From Cellulomonas fengjieae (GTDB taxonomy: Bacteria > Actinomycetota > Actinomycetes > Actinomycetales > Cellulomonadaceae), in NCBI RefSeq assembly GCF_018388465.1, contig NZ_CP074404.1, positions 2,914,001 through 2,978,000 on the forward strand: a stretch of 64,000 bases of DNA. The letters are read 5' to 3'. The position numbers and the translations under genes are program-made. This document shows positions 18,402 to 27,066 of this stretch, one piece after another. The notes under the pieces were generated by a model. It was not told where the DNA came from. It did not search any database and was given only the letters and a program-made list of their open reading frames with translations. Numbering within the stretch: the stretch's first letter is position 1; the number at the start of each line of letters is the position of its first letter.

Positions 18402-19803
18402 TACGTCATCCGAGGAACCGCGTACGCCCGGACGACCGTTCGGACGCGACTACCGGTCAGGAGCCGCGGTCGAGCCCGTCCCCGCGCGCGTGCGGCAGCG
18501 CGTGCAGCGCCAGGTCGACGAGCTGGCGCAGCGTCGCACCGACGCCGGCCTGCGCCGCCGCCTGAACACGGCCGTCCAGGAGCGGTGGAGCCTGCGGCAC
18601 GCCAGCCGGCTGGACGTCGTCGTCAAGGACAACGGGCTCGAGACGATGGTGGTGACCGGCGAGATCCTGGTGACCGAGTCGTCCTGGCAGGACCGCGGTG
18701 TGCGGACGTACGTGCAGCGCCGGGGCCTGGCCGAGGCCGAGCTCGGCTGCGTCGACCTGGAGAGCCGCCTGGTCCGCCTGGTGAGCACCGTGCCGACCAC
18801 GACCGAGCACCTCGAGGACACGGTCGGTGAGCTGCGCGCGCGAGGCTTCGCCGCCTCGCTCACGCACGTCGCCCCGCTGGGCCCCATCGTCAAACCGTTC
18901 AGCGGGGTCGCCGTCCCGACGATCGGCGACTTCGGCTCGTACGGCCCCTACGCGACGGGCGACGGGGACGGCGCCCGGGTGGCCGTCATCGACACGGGCA
19001 TCGACCCCACGCCGCGCGGCGACGGCTGGCTGACGGGCATCCCGCGGATCGCCCAGGACGATCCCGCGACGCACGCGGTCGACATCAACGTCGACCCGCT
19101 CGACGCCGATCCCCTGGACGGGTTCCTCGACTTCTCCGCCGGGCACGGCACGTTCGTCAGCGGCGTCATCGCCCAGGTGGCGCCCACGGCCGACATCTCC
19201 ATGTACCGGGCGCTGGGGACGGGCGGGACCGGCAGCGAGATCGACGTCGCGTGCGCGCTCGTCCGGGCGGTGCGCGACGGCGCCCAGGTGGTCAACCTGT
19301 CGCTCGGCACGCAGACGCAGTTCGACCAGCCGTCCCTCGCCATGGCGGCGGCGCTCGACGTCGTCGGTGAGATCGAGCGGGAGCGCGGCGAGCACGCCCT
19401 GATCGTGGCGGCCGCCGGCAACTTCGGTGACACGACGCCGACCTGGCCCGCCGCGTTCCGGCGCGTGGTCTCGGTGGGGGCCCTGACCGCTGACCTGCGC
19501 CCGAGCGCGTTCTCGAGTCACGGCTGGTGGGTGGACTGCTCGGCGGTCGGGGAGGGTGTGCTGTCCACGTACGTGGAGGGCGAGCAGTCCCCCGACTTCA
19601 CCGAGGACCCCGAGACGTTCCCCGCGGACTCGTTCTCGCGCTGGAGCGGGACGTCGTTCGCGGCACCGCAGGTGGCGGGCGCCGTGGCACGCCTCATGCA
19701 GGACCGGGGACTGTCGGCACGCCAGGCCTATGTCGAGCTCCTGGCGACCGGCCGCCCCATGCCGGACTTCGGCCAGACGTTCGAGATCCTGCCGGGGGTC
19801 TGA
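18397..19803 (+). CDS. S8 family subtilisin-like serine protease, cytoplasmic
   Basis: 468 residues. The catalytic triad is complete: D199 in VAVIDTGID, H250 in SAGHGTFVSG and S420 in SGTSFAAPQVAG. There is no signal peptide, so it is predicted to act inside the cell, unlike most bacterial subtilases. The first 170 residues are an Arg-rich segment plus a mixed alpha/beta region that I do not recognise; it may be a prodomain or a sensor. The GTG at 18397 has an AAGGAG SD five bases upstream. It heads an operon with a sigma factor and a small protein and faces the TPR-CHAT gene. Proteolytic activation between the two proteases is a reasonable guess, nothing more. Confidence 0.88.
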   Translation: MSTSSEEPRTPGRPFGRDYRSGAAVEPVPARVRQRVQRQVDELAQRRTDAGLRRRLNTAVQERWSLRHASRLDVVVKDNGLETMVVTGEILVTESSWQDRGVRTYVQRRGLAEAELGCVDLESRLVRLVSTVPTTTEHLEDTVGELRARGFAASLTHVAPLGPIVKPFSGVAVPTIGDFGSYGPYATGDGDGARVAVIDTGIDPTPRGDGWLTGIPRIAQDDPATHAVDINVDPLDADPLDGFLDFSAGHGTFVSGVIAQVAPTADISMYRALGTGGTGSEIDVACALVRAVRDGAQVVNLSLGTQTQFDQPSLAMAAALDVVGEIERERGEHALIVAAAGNFGDTTPTWPAAFRRVVSVGALTADLRPSAFSSHGWWVDCSAVGEGVLSTYVEGEQSPDFTEDPETFPADSFSRWSGTSFAAPQVAGAVARLMQDRGLSARQAYVELLATGRPMPDFGQTFEILPGV

Positions 19804-19870
19804 CGTGCTGGGCACAGTCGCCGCCGCGCGACATGATGGCATCCGAGTCGCAGGTCGAAGGGATGCGGAC

Positions 19871-20500
19871 ATGGACGACGAGGATCCGTACCGCCGGTGG
19901 GACGCCCCCGCCCTCGTGCAGGGCGCCCTGGACGGTGACTCGAGGTCGTGGGGGGAGATCGTCCGTCGGCACACCCCCGCCGTCGTGGCGCGGGTGCGCC
20001 AGTTCCGCCTCACGCCCGACCAGGCCGAGGACGTCGCACAGACCGTGTGGCTCAACCTGCTGGAGAACCTCGACAAGCTCCGCGACCCGCACGCGCTGCC
20101 CGGGTGGATCGCCACCACCGCACGCCACGAGTGCATCCGGGTCACCAACCTGAACCGGCGGACCGTGCCCGTCGACCCGCAGGGCGGGCGGCTGGACGGT
20201 GTGTCCGACTCGGACCTGGACGCGCGGATGCTCGCGGTCGAGCGCGAGCAGGCGCTGCGTGAGGGGCTGGCCGAGCTGCCGGCCCACCAGCGCGAGATCC
20301 TGCTCCTGCTCGCCGTCGACCCTCCCCTCAGCTACGCGGAGATCGCCGAGCGGCTCGGGGTACCCGTCGGCTCGATCGGCCCCACCCGGGGTCGTGGACT
20401 AGCGCGCCTGCGTCAGACGGCCGCGATCAAGAAGTACGTGCGGGCCTGGTCGGCCGCCACGGCAGACGAAGGAGGACGCGATGTCCTGGCACTCGGATGA
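19871..20500 (+). CDS. ECF-like RNA polymerase sigma factor
   Basis: 209 residues with sigma70 region 2 (about 25-90; DQAEDVAQTVWLNLLENLDKL and a WIATTARHECIR segment) and region 4 with its helix-turn-helix (about 135-190; LPAHQREILLLL, SYAEIAERLGV). There is no region 1.1 or 3, as in ECF sigma factors. The ATG at 19871 has a GAAGGGA SD; an in-frame GTG at 19805 is possible. It lies 67 bases after the protease gene and overlaps the next gene by 20 bases. No classic zinc anti-sigma gene is adjacent, so its control may involve the neighbouring proteases or the 175-residue protein. Target promoters are unknown. Confidence 0.88.
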   Translation: MDDEDPYRRWDAPALVQGALDGDSRSWGEIVRRHTPAVVARVRQFRLTPDQAEDVAQTVWLNLLENLDKLRDPHALPGWIATTARHECIRVTNLNRRTVPVDPQGGRLDGVSDSDLDARMLAVEREQALREGLAELPAHQREILLLLAVDPPLSYAEIAERLGVPVGSIGPTRGRGLARLRQTAAIKKYVRAWSAATADEGGRDVLALG

Positions 20501-21008
20501 CCGCGCCCACACCCCCGGACCGCGCGGCGACTCACCCTGGCCCGACGACGAGGCGCTCGGCGCCGAGCTGGTCGCGGCCCTCGCCGAGGCGGAGACCTAC
20601 GACCGGGTCGTCGCCAGCGCCGAGACGGCGTTCCACGCACACCGCGGCATGATCGAGGCGCGTTCCGGCCTCGAGCTGGACCTGCTCCTGCTCGAGCTCG
20701 TCTACGACTCGCAGGCGCTCGATGCGCCCGTCGGCGTCCGCGACCGGTCGGGCGGGTCGTCGCGGACCCTCGTCTTCGAGGGGCGCGACCTCGGCGTCGA
20801 GGTGGAGGTGGAGCCGACGTCGATCGAGGGCCAGCTGCTGCCCGCGACGCGGGGGCGCGTCACGTTGCGCACCCCGGAGCGGAACGTCGCCACGATCGAC
20901 ACGGACGACGTCGGGTACTTCCGTTTCGACGTCCGCCCGGACGGGCCGCTGCAGCTCGAGTGCGTGAGCGCCGGCGGCACGTGCGTCACCCAGTGGCTGC
21001 CGTTCTAG
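20481..21008 (+). CDS. 175-residue protein coupled to the sigma factor, function unknown
   Basis: Overlaps the sigma gene by 20 bases and has its own strong SD (AAGGAGG), so synthesis is coupled to the sigma factor. Residues about 20-75 are acidic and helical (DDEALGAELVAALAEAETYD). Residues about 90-175 alternate hydrophobic and polar residues as in a beta-sandwich, resembling carboxypeptidase-regulatory or transthyretin-like folds, ending in GGTCVTQWLPF. No transmembrane segment or HxxxCxxC zinc motif, so it is not a standard ZAS anti-sigma factor. It could be an anti-sigma, a protease substrate or an adaptor. Annotated from position and composition only. Confidence 0.7.
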   Translation: MSWHSDDRAHTPGPRGDSPWPDDEALGAELVAALAEAETYDRVVASAETAFHAHRGMIEARSGLELDLLLLELVYDSQALDAPVGVRDRSGGSSRTLVFEGRDLGVEVEVEPTSIEGQLLPATRGRVTLRTPERNVATIDTDDVGYFRFDVRPDGPLQLECVSAGGTCVTQWLPF

Positions 21009-21024
21009 CCACCCCGCACGTAGG

Positions 21025-21067
21025 ACGACGAAGGCCCGGTCCGCAGGGGGGACCGGGCCTTCGTCGT
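21025..21067. terminator. bidirectional terminator between the sigma operon and rplA
   Basis: A perfect 18-bp stem with a seven-base loop. It lies 16 bases after the 175-residue protein stop on the plus strand and 13 bases past the rplA stop on the minus strand, so it closes both the inserted module and the secE-nusG-rplKA unit. Confidence 0.88.
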
Positions 21068-21080
21068 GCGGACGCTACCG

Positions 21081-21797
21081 TCAGGCGGCGTCGTCCTCGA
21101 GCAGGTTCCTCGTCTTGTTCTGGTCGACGAGGATGCCGGGGCCGTTCGTCGTCGAGACGGTCGCCTTCGCGATGTAGCGGCCCTTCGACGCGGACGGCTT
21201 CAGACGCAGGATCTCGTCCAGCGCGGCGGCGTAGTTCTCCACGAGCGCGGTGTCGCTGAACGACGTCTTGCCGATGATGAAGTGCAGGTTCGCGTGACGG
21301 TCCACGCGGAACTCGATCTTGCCGCCCTTGATGTCGGACACGGCCTTGGCCACGTCCATCGTCACGGTGCCGGTCTTCGGGTTCGGCATGAGACCACGCG
21401 GGCCCAGGACCTTGCCCAGTCGACCGACCTTGCCCATGAGGTCCGGCGTCGCGACGGCGGAGTCGAAGTCGGTGTAACCGGCCGCGACCTTCTCGATGAG
21501 CTCGTCGCCACCGACCTCGTCGGCGCCGGCCGCGCGGGCCTGCTCGGCACGCTCGCCCGTCGCGAAGACGATGACGCGAGCCGTCTTGCCGGTGCCGTGC
21601 GGCAGGTTGACCGTGCCACGGACCATCTGGTCCGCCTTGCGCGGGTCGACACCGAGGCGGAAGGCGACCTCGACGGTCGCGTCGTACTTGGTGGTCGACG
21701 TCGCCTGCGCGAGCCGGACGGCCTCGAGGGGCGTGTAGAGGTGCCCCTCCTCGATCTTCTCGACCGCGGCGCGGTACGCCTTGCTGTGCTTAGCCAT
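21081..21797 (-). CDS. rplA: 50S ribosomal protein L1
   Basis: L1 forms the mobile L1 stalk at the ribosomal exit site and can repress its own operon. The ATG at 21797 gives [18 protein letters not shown] and 238 residues, with the conserved [14 protein letters not shown] segment. AAGGAG SD. Follows rplK by 112 bases. In most relatives rplJ follows at once or after a short gap; here the CHAT/protease module and a terminator intervene. Confidence 0.98.
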   Translation of the reverse strand: MAKHSKAYRAAVEKIEEGHLYTPLEAVRLAQATSTTKYDATVEVAFRLGVDPRKADQMVRGTVNLPHGTGKTARVIVFATGERAEQARAAGADEVGGDELIEKVAAGYTDFDSAVATPDLMGKVGRLGKVLGPRGLMPNPKTGTVTMDVAKAVSDIKGGKIEFRVDRHANLHFIIGKTSFSDTALVENYAAALDEILRLKPSASKGRYIAKATVSTTNGPGILVDQNKTRNLLEDDAA

Positions 21798-21909
21798 CTG
21801 CTTGTTCTCCTTCAGCAGTCGTGGTCCATCGGGCCGCACCGGCCCTGCCACACATTCGTCAGCCGGCTGAGGTCAGCCGCCTGTTCGTGCTGTTCGAGCC
21901 GAGCTGCGC

Positions 21910-22341
21910 TCAGCCCTCGACCTTGATGCCCATCGAGCGGGCCGTGCCCGCGATGATCTTCTCCGCCGCCGCGAGGTCGTTCGCGTTGAGATCCTCGAGC
22001 TTGGTGCTCGCGATCTCGCTGATCTGCGCGTTGGTCAGCGTGGCGACCTTGACGGTGTGCGGGGTCGGGGAACCCTTGGCCACACCGGCGGCCTTCTTGA
22101 TCAGCTCGGCGGCCGGCGGCGTCTTGGTGATGAAGGTGAACGAGCGGTCCTCGTAGACCGTGATCTCCACGGGGATGACGTTGCCGCGCTGCGCCTCGGT
22201 GGCCGCGTTGTACGCCTTGCAGAACTCCATGATGTTGACGCCGTGCTGACCCAGCGCCGGACCGATCGGCGGCGCGGGGGTGGCGGCGCCGGCCTTGATC
22301 TGGAGCTTGATCAGGCCGGTGACCTTCTTCTTCGGGGGCAT
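21910..22341 (-). CDS. rplK: 50S ribosomal protein L11
   Basis: L11 binds the GTPase-associated region of 23S rRNA and is needed for RelA activation and thiostrepton action. The ATG at 22341 gives [18 protein letters not shown] and 143 residues. The proline-rich [20 protein letters not shown] segment is intact. Lies 79 bases downstream of nusG. Confidence 0.98.
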   Translation of the reverse strand: MPPKKKVTGLIKLQIKAGAATPAPPIGPALGQHGVNIMEFCKAYNAATEAQRGNVIPVEITVYEDRSFTFITKTPPAAELIKKAAGVAKGSPTPHTVKVATLTNAQISEIASTKLEDLNANDLAAAEKIIAGTARSMGIKVEG

Positions 22342-22420
22342 AGCAGCTTCCGTTCGTGTCGTGGGCCGACGCCGTGGGCGATGACCCGGTTGCAGGACCC
22401 CGGAGTCCCGGGGCGTCCAG

Positions 22421-23251
22421 TCAGATCTTGGCGACCTGGCTGAAGGACAGCTCGACCGGGGTCTCCCGGCCGAAGATGGAGACGAGGACCTTGAGCTTCT
22501 GGTTCTCGGCGTTGATCTCGGAGATCGTCGCGGGCAGCGTGTCGAACGGGCCGTCGGTGACGGTGACCGACTCGCCGATCGTGAAGTCGACCTTGATCTG
22601 CGACGCGGCCTTGGCGGCGCCGGCGGCCGTGGTCGGCTGCTTCGGCTCCAGCGACGGCGCCAGCATCGAGAAGACCTCGTCGAGCGTGAGCGGGACGGGC
22701 TGGTGCGTGTGGCCGACGAAGCCGGTGACACCCGGCGTGTGCCGGACGGCGCCCCAGGACTCGTCGGTCAGGTCCATGCGGACGAGGACGTAGCCGGGGA
22801 TCCGCACGCGCTTGACGACCTTGCGCTGCGCGTTCTTGATCTCCACGACCTCCTCCATGGGGACCTCCACCTGGTAGATGAAGTCCTCCATGTTGAGGCT
22901 CTGGCGACGGTTCTCGAGGTTCGCCTTCACACGGTTCTCGTACCCGGCGTAGGAGTGGATGACGTACCAGTCACCGAGCTGGCTGCGCAGCTGCGCACGG
23001 AACGCGGCGATCGGGTCGTCGTCGACGTCCGGCTCGGCGTCCTCGACGTCCGGCTCGGCGTCGTCGGTCTCGTCAGCGGCCGGCTCGGCACCCGCGTCTG
23101 CCGGCTCGTCGCTCTCGGTGGCTGCGGCGTCGTCGGACGTGACGTCGTCGACGTCATCGACGGGCGACGTCTCGACGGCCTCGACCGACGCGATGGCGTC
23201 CTCGAGCTCCGCCTCGGCGGCCGTCGTGGGCTCCTGCGACTCCTGCGACAC
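22421..23251 (-). CDS. nusG: transcription termination/antitermination protein NusG
   Basis: NusG binds RNA polymerase and links it to S10 or Rho. The NGN domain begins near residue 90 ([19 protein letters not shown]) and the KOW domain near 220 ([21 protein letters not shown]). The first 85 residues are an acidic, disordered extension rich in Asp, Glu, Ala and Pro; such extensions occur in actinobacterial NusG but this one contains an exact heptad duplication ([14 protein letters not shown]). Total 276 residues against about 180 in E. coli. GTG start at 23251. Between secE and rplK, 106 bases after secE. Confidence 0.97.
   Translation of the reverse strand: MSQESQEPTTAAEAELEDAIASVEAVETSPVDDVDDVTSDDAAATESDEPADAGAEPAADETDDAEPDVEDAEPDVDDDPIAAFRAQLRSQLGDWYVIHSYAGYENRVKANLENRRQSLNMEDFIYQVEVPMEEVVEIKNAQRKVVKRVRIPGYVLVRMDLTDESWGAVRHTPGVTGFVGHTHQPVPLTLDEVFSMLAPSLEPKQPTTAAGAAKAASQIKVDFTIGESVTVTDGPFDTLPATISEINAENQKLKVLVSIFGRETPVELSFSQVAKI
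23018..23059. repeat. 21-bp tandem duplication inside nusG
   Basis: Two adjacent 21-base units differing at one position, in frame, encoding two copies of a seven-residue acidic repeat in the NusG N-terminal extension. Confidence 0.9.
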
Positions 23252-23357
23252 GTGCGAACCTGCTTTCTCCTGCGTGTGCGCCCCGGCGGACCGGCGCGGT
23301 GGGTGCTCGACCCGGGTGGGGCGACTACCTGGCTGTCGGGGAGTCCCCGAGCGGCTG

Positions 23358-23645
23358 TCAGCCCCCGAAGACCCAGAACGTGAGCTTGCCGATGCCCAGG
23401 TCGACCACGGTGACGAAGGCCATGACCACGGCGACGAACACCAGGACGACGCTCGTGTAGGTGATCAGCTCCGACCGCGTCGGCCGGACGACCTTCTTGA
23501 GCTCCGCGACGACCTGGCGGACGAAGAGCGCGATGCGTGCGAACAGGCCACCGCGCGACTCACCCTTGCGGGTGTCCTTGGATCCCGACGGACGCGCCGC
23601 CGAACCCCCGGCGTCGGACGCCGCAGCCGGTGCTGTTTCGCTCAC
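23358..23645 (-). CDS. secE: preprotein translocase subunit SecE
   Basis: Small essential membrane subunit that clamps SecY. 95 residues with one transmembrane helix (about 60-85, [20 protein letters not shown]) preceded by the amphipathic helix [18 protein letters not shown] that is diagnostic for SecE. The first 30 residues are a disordered Ser/Ala/Gly segment, common in actinobacteria. GTG start at 23645. Transcribed with tRNA-Trp upstream and nusG downstream. Confidence 0.95.
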   Translation of the reverse strand: MSETAPAAASDAGGSAARPSGSKDTRKGESRGGLFARIALFVRQVVAELKKVVRPTRSELITYTSVVLVFVAVVMAFVTVVDLGIGKLTFWVFGG

Positions 23646-23781
23646 GTCTGGCCCCTACGTCTCGAGATGGTCGGGCTCCGTGCGGAACCTGACGGACGGA
23701 CGAGCCGACGCGTCGCGCCGGACCGACCGGCGGTCCTGCTCGCCTCCCGCCGTCGGAGGACCCGACGGACGGACGCGTGCG

Positions 23782-23854
23782 CAGGGCAGACAGGACTCGA
23801 ACCTGCAACCTGCGGTTTTGGAGACCGCTGCGCTACCAATTGCGCCACTGCCCT
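23782..23854 (-). tRNA. tRNA-Trp (CCA anticodon)
   Basis: A 73-base cloverleaf: acceptor AGGGCAG paired with CTGCCCT, anticodon loop CTCCAAA giving CCA, T-arm GGTTCGAGTCC. The 3' CCA is not encoded. Its place directly upstream of secE is conserved across actinobacteria. The 462-base gap from secE to the aminotransferase contains otherwise only a promoter and a small repeat. Confidence 0.97.
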
Positions 23855-23989
23855 ACGACGGCCTGGGCCTCCACGACGAGCCGTCCGCGCACAGCGCGCC
23901 GACGGACACCACCCGCAGGGGGTCCGCGCAGCATCCCGGAGAACTCCGGGGCACGGCTCATCATGGCGGACGTCAACCGCCGGGGGTCC

Positions 23990-24018
23990 ACTGTACGCGA
24001 CGAGCGCCCGTGGGTCGA
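23990..24018 (-). promoter_or_regulatory. candidate promoter of tRNA-Trp/secE/nusG unit
   Basis: Minus-strand TCGACC (24013-24018), 17-base spacer, TACAGT (23990-23995). Start near 23983, about 130 bases before the tRNA. No other promoter-like sequence was found between the tRNA and secE, so co-transcription is likely. Confidence 0.55.
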
Positions 24019-24040
24019 ACGGCACCGCCTTGTCGCCCAC

Positions 24041-24062
24041 CGATCACCCACCGATCACCCAC
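24041..24062. repeat. two 11-bp direct repeats upstream of the aminotransferase gene
   Basis: CGATCACCCAC occurs twice in tandem with a degenerate third copy before it. It sits 46 bases upstream of the aminotransferase start, where a regulator could bind. Eleven-base spacing places both copies on the same helix face. Confidence 0.55.
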
Positions 24063-24107
24063 TGACCCGTCCACGTCGGTCCCGGTGACCTCTGCCACTA
24101 TGAACCT

Positions 24108-25328
24108 GTGAGCGAGCAGACCTCCCCCCGTCCCCGCGTGTCCGCCAAGCTGGCCGCGATCGCCGAGTCCGCGACGCTGGCCGTCGACGCCAAGGCCAAG
24201 GCCCTCAAGGCGGCCGGCCGGCCCGTCATCGGCTTCGGCGCCGGCGAACCGGACTTCCCGACCCCCGCCTACATCGTCGAGGCGGCTGTCGCCGCGGCGC
24301 AGGACCCGGCCAACCACCGCTACACGCCCGCCGCAGGCCTGCCTGCGCTGCGCGAGGCCATCGCGGCCAAGACGCTGCGCGACTCCGGCTACGAGGTGAA
24401 GCCGTCGAGCGTGCTGGTCACCAACGGGGGCAAGCAGGCGGTCTACCAGGCGTTCGCGGCGATCGTGGACCCGGGCGACGAGGTGCTCCTGCCGGCGCCG
24501 TACTGGACCACCTACCCGGAGGCGATCCGCCTCGCGGGCGGTGTCCCGGTCGAGGTGTTCGCCGGCGTCGAGCAGGGCTACCTCGTGTCGGTGGAGCAGC
24601 TCGAGGCTGCCCGCACCCCCAAGACCAAGGTGCTGCTGTTCAACTCGCCGTCCAACCCGACGGGTGCGGTGTACTCCCCGGAGCAGACCGAGGCGATCGG
24701 GCGGTGGGCCCTCGAGCACGGGATCTGGGTCGTCACCGACGAGATCTACGAGCACCTGACCTACGACGACGCGGTGTTCACGCCCATCGTGCGCGTGGTG
24801 CCGGAGCTCGCGGACACGACGATCGTGCTCAACGGCGTGGCCAAGACCTACGCCATGACGGGCTGGCGGGTGGGCTGGATGATCGGGCCCGCCGACGTCA
24901 TCACCGCCGCGACCAACCTGCAGTCGCACCTCACGTCGAACGTCGCCAACGTCTCCCAGCGCGCCGCCATCGCGGCGCTGCAGGGCGACCTGTCGGCCGT
25001 CGAGGAGATGCGCACCGCGTTCGACCGGCGGCGCCGCACGATCGTCGAGATGCTCGGGCAGATCGACGGCGTGCAGGTGCCGACCCCCGAGGGCGCGTTC
25101 TACGTCTACCCGTCCGTCGAGGGGCTGCTGGGCCGCACGATCCGGGGGGTCACGCCGCGCACGTCCGCCGAGCTGGCGACCCTCATCCTGGAGCAGGCCG
25201 AGGTCGCCGTGGTCCCCGGCGAGGCGTTCGGACCCAGCGGCTACCTGCGGTTCTCGTACGCCCTCGGCGACGCCGACCTGGTGGAGGGCATCAGCCGGGT
25301 CCAGGCGCTGCTGGCCGAGGCGGAGTAG
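24108..25328 (+). CDS. PLP-dependent aspartate aminotransferase
   Basis: Class I fold-type I aminotransferase, 406 residues. It moves an amino group between aspartate (or a related amino acid) and 2-oxoglutarate in the cytoplasm. The PLP Schiff-base lysine is K246 in [16 protein letters not shown]; the N-terminal [12 protein letters not shown] and SPSNPTGA segments are typical of the aspartate transaminase I-gamma subgroup. GTG start at 24108; no SD, and a CACTAT hexamer ends six bases upstream, so the mRNA is likely leaderless. The stop is immediately followed by the GTG of the next gene. It is widely found near tRNA-Trp/secE in Micrococcales. Confidence 0.93.
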   Translation: MSEQTSPRPRVSAKLAAIAESATLAVDAKAKALKAAGRPVIGFGAGEPDFPTPAYIVEAAVAAAQDPANHRYTPAAGLPALREAIAAKTLRDSGYEVKPSSVLVTNGGKQAVYQAFAAIVDPGDEVLLPAPYWTTYPEAIRLAGGVPVEVFAGVEQGYLVSVEQLEAARTPKTKVLLFNSPSNPTGAVYSPEQTEAIGRWALEHGIWVVTDEIYEHLTYDDAVFTPIVRVVPELADTTIVLNGVAKTYAMTGWRVGWMIGPADVITAATNLQSHLTSNVANVSQRAAIAALQGDLSAVEEMRTAFDRRRRTIVEMLGQIDGVQVPTPEGAFYVYPSVEGLLGRTIRGVTPRTSAELATLILEQAEVAVVPGEAFGPSGYLRFSYALGDADLVEGISRVQALLAEAE

Positions 25329-26174
25329 GTGCCGCATGCCGTCGAGGTCGTCGGGCTGAGCAAGCTCTACGGTGCGAAGCGCGCGGTGGACGGGCTCGAC
25401 CTGCACGTCGCGCGCGGTGAGGTCGTCGCGCTGCTCGGGCCCAACGGCGCCGGCAAGACGACGACGGTCGAGATCCTCGAGGGCTACCGCGTGCGCGACG
25501 GCGGCGACGTGCGCGTGCTCGGGCAGGACCCGCAGTCCGGCGGCCGCGCCTGGCGCTCGCGCCTGGGCATCGTGCTGCAGACCAACAACGACCTCGCCGA
25601 GGCGACGGTCGCCGAGCTGGTCCGGCACTTCGCGACGTTCTTCCCCCGTCCCCGGGACCCGGAGGAGGTCATCGCCTCCGTCGGCCTGCAGGACAAGGCC
25701 GGCACGCGGGCACGGCAGCTGTCCGGCGGGCAGCGGCGCCGGCTCGACGTGGCGCTCGGCATCGTCGGCCGGCCCGAGCTGCTCTTCCTCGACGAGCCGA
25801 CCACCGGTTTCGACCCGCAGGCGCGCCGCTCGTTCTGGGACCTGATCGAGGCCCTGGCCGCCGACGGCACGACGATCCTCCTGACCACGCACTACCTGGA
25901 GGAGGCCGAGCGCCTGGCCGACCGCGTGATCGTGGTGCGTGACGGCCGCGTGGTGGCCGAGGGGCCGCCCGCGGACCTGGGCGGCCGCACGGCTCGTCGG
26001 GCGGTCGTGCGCTGGTCGCAGGACGGGCAGACGCGCGAGGTCCGCACCGACACGCCGACGCGGACCGTGGTCGAGCTGACCGCCGAGCTCGGCGAGGAGA
26101 TCCCCGGCCTGCAGGTGCTGCGCCCCACGCTCGAGGACGTCTACCTCAGCCTGATCGACGGGAGCCCCTCATGA
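25329..26174 (+). CDS. ABC transporter ATP-binding protein
   Basis: 281 residues. Walker A GPNGAGKTT, signature LSGGQRRR, Walker B LLFLDEPTTGFD and the switch His in LLTTHYLEEAERLADR are all present, with an ABC-2 exporter (CcmA/DrrA-like) pattern. It powers export through the membrane protein encoded next. The GTG at 25329 touches the aminotransferase stop and the end overlaps the permease by four bases (ATGA), so the three genes are one transcript. The exported substrate cannot be deduced; a histidine kinase pair downstream suggests an envelope-stress or drug-efflux role. Confidence 0.93.
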   Translation: MPHAVEVVGLSKLYGAKRAVDGLDLHVARGEVVALLGPNGAGKTTTVEILEGYRVRDGGDVRVLGQDPQSGGRAWRSRLGIVLQTNNDLAEATVAELVRHFATFFPRPRDPEEVIASVGLQDKAGTRARQLSGGQRRRLDVALGIVGRPELLFLDEPTTGFDPQARRSFWDLIEALAADGTTILLTTHYLEEAERLADRVIVVRDGRVVAEGPPADLGGRTARRAVVRWSQDGQTREVRTDTPTRTVVELTAELGEEIPGLQVLRPTLEDVYLSLIDGSPS

Positions 26175-27007
26175 GCGTCGTCGACACCGAGGTGCGCCTG
26201 CCGGGTGCGCTGCGCCTGGGGCTGGGGCGCACGGTCTACGAGGTGCGCACGTTCTTCCGCGAGCGCGACGCGGTCGTCTTCATCTTCGCGTACCCGGTGA
26301 TCATGCTGGCGATCTTCGCGACGGTGTTCGGGCAGGACGGGGCGACGGTGGGACCACCGCCCGGGATCCCCTTCGCGCAGTACTTCCTGCCGGGCATGCT
26401 GGCGACCGGCATCATGCTGTCCAGCTTCCAGAACCTGGCGATCTCGATCGCGGTCGAGCGGGACGACGGCGGTCTCAAGCGGCTCCACGGGACACCCCTG
26501 CCGCCCGCGGCCTACTTCCTGGGCAAGCTCGGCGGGGTCCTCGTGACCTCGATCGTGCAGACGGCGCTGCTCCTCGCGGCGGCCGCGCTCGTCTTCGGCG
26601 TCGACCTGCCGACCACCGCGACGGCCTGGGCCACGTTCGCCTGGGTGTTCCTGCTCGGGACCGCGGCCGGGACCCTGTGCGGCGTCGCCTTCTCGTCGGT
26701 CCCGCGCACGGGCAGGTCCGCGACCGCGGTCGTGACGCCCGTCGTCCTCGTCCTGCAGTTCATCTCCGGCGTGTTCTTCGTGTTCAACGACCTGCCCTCC
26801 TGGATGCAGCAGGTCGCGTCGGTGTTCCCGCTGAAGTGGATGGCGCAGGGCATGCGGTCCGTGTTCCTGCCGGCGGACGCGCAGTCCTGGGAGGTCAGCG
26901 GCTCGTGGCAGCACGGTGCGACGGCCGCGATCCTGCTCGCCTGGGCGGTCGCCGCCCTGCTCGTCGGGGTCCGCACCTTCCGCTGGCAGCGTCGCGACGA
27001 CGGCTGA
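26171..27007 (+). CDS. ABC-2 type transporter permease
   Basis: 278 residues with six predicted transmembrane helices, at about 35-55, 75-95, 115-140, 150-170, 185-210 and 250-270. The ABC-2 family RLHGTPLPPAAYFLGK segment follows helix 2. It pairs with the preceding ATPase by a four-base overlap. Family only; substrate unknown. Confidence 0.9.
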   Translation: MSVVDTEVRLPGALRLGLGRTVYEVRTFFRERDAVVFIFAYPVIMLAIFATVFGQDGATVGPPPGIPFAQYFLPGMLATGIMLSSFQNLAISIAVERDDGGLKRLHGTPLPPAAYFLGKLGGVLVTSIVQTALLLAAAALVFGVDLPTTATAWATFAWVFLLGTAAGTLCGVAFSSVPRTGRSATAVVTPVVLVLQFISGVFFVFNDLPSWMQQVASVFPLKWMAQGMRSVFLPADAQSWEVSGSWQHGATAAILLAWAVAALLVGVRTFRWQRRDDG

Positions 27008-27066
27008 GCGGATCGCCGCTCCCCCAGCACTGCCCACCGGTCGGGCCGGCCGACATACTGGCCTGC

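Noticed and set aside
15674..21067. The CHAT module as a mobile element
   Set aside because: No transposase, integrase, direct target repeats or tRNA junction was found, and base composition matches its surroundings by eye.
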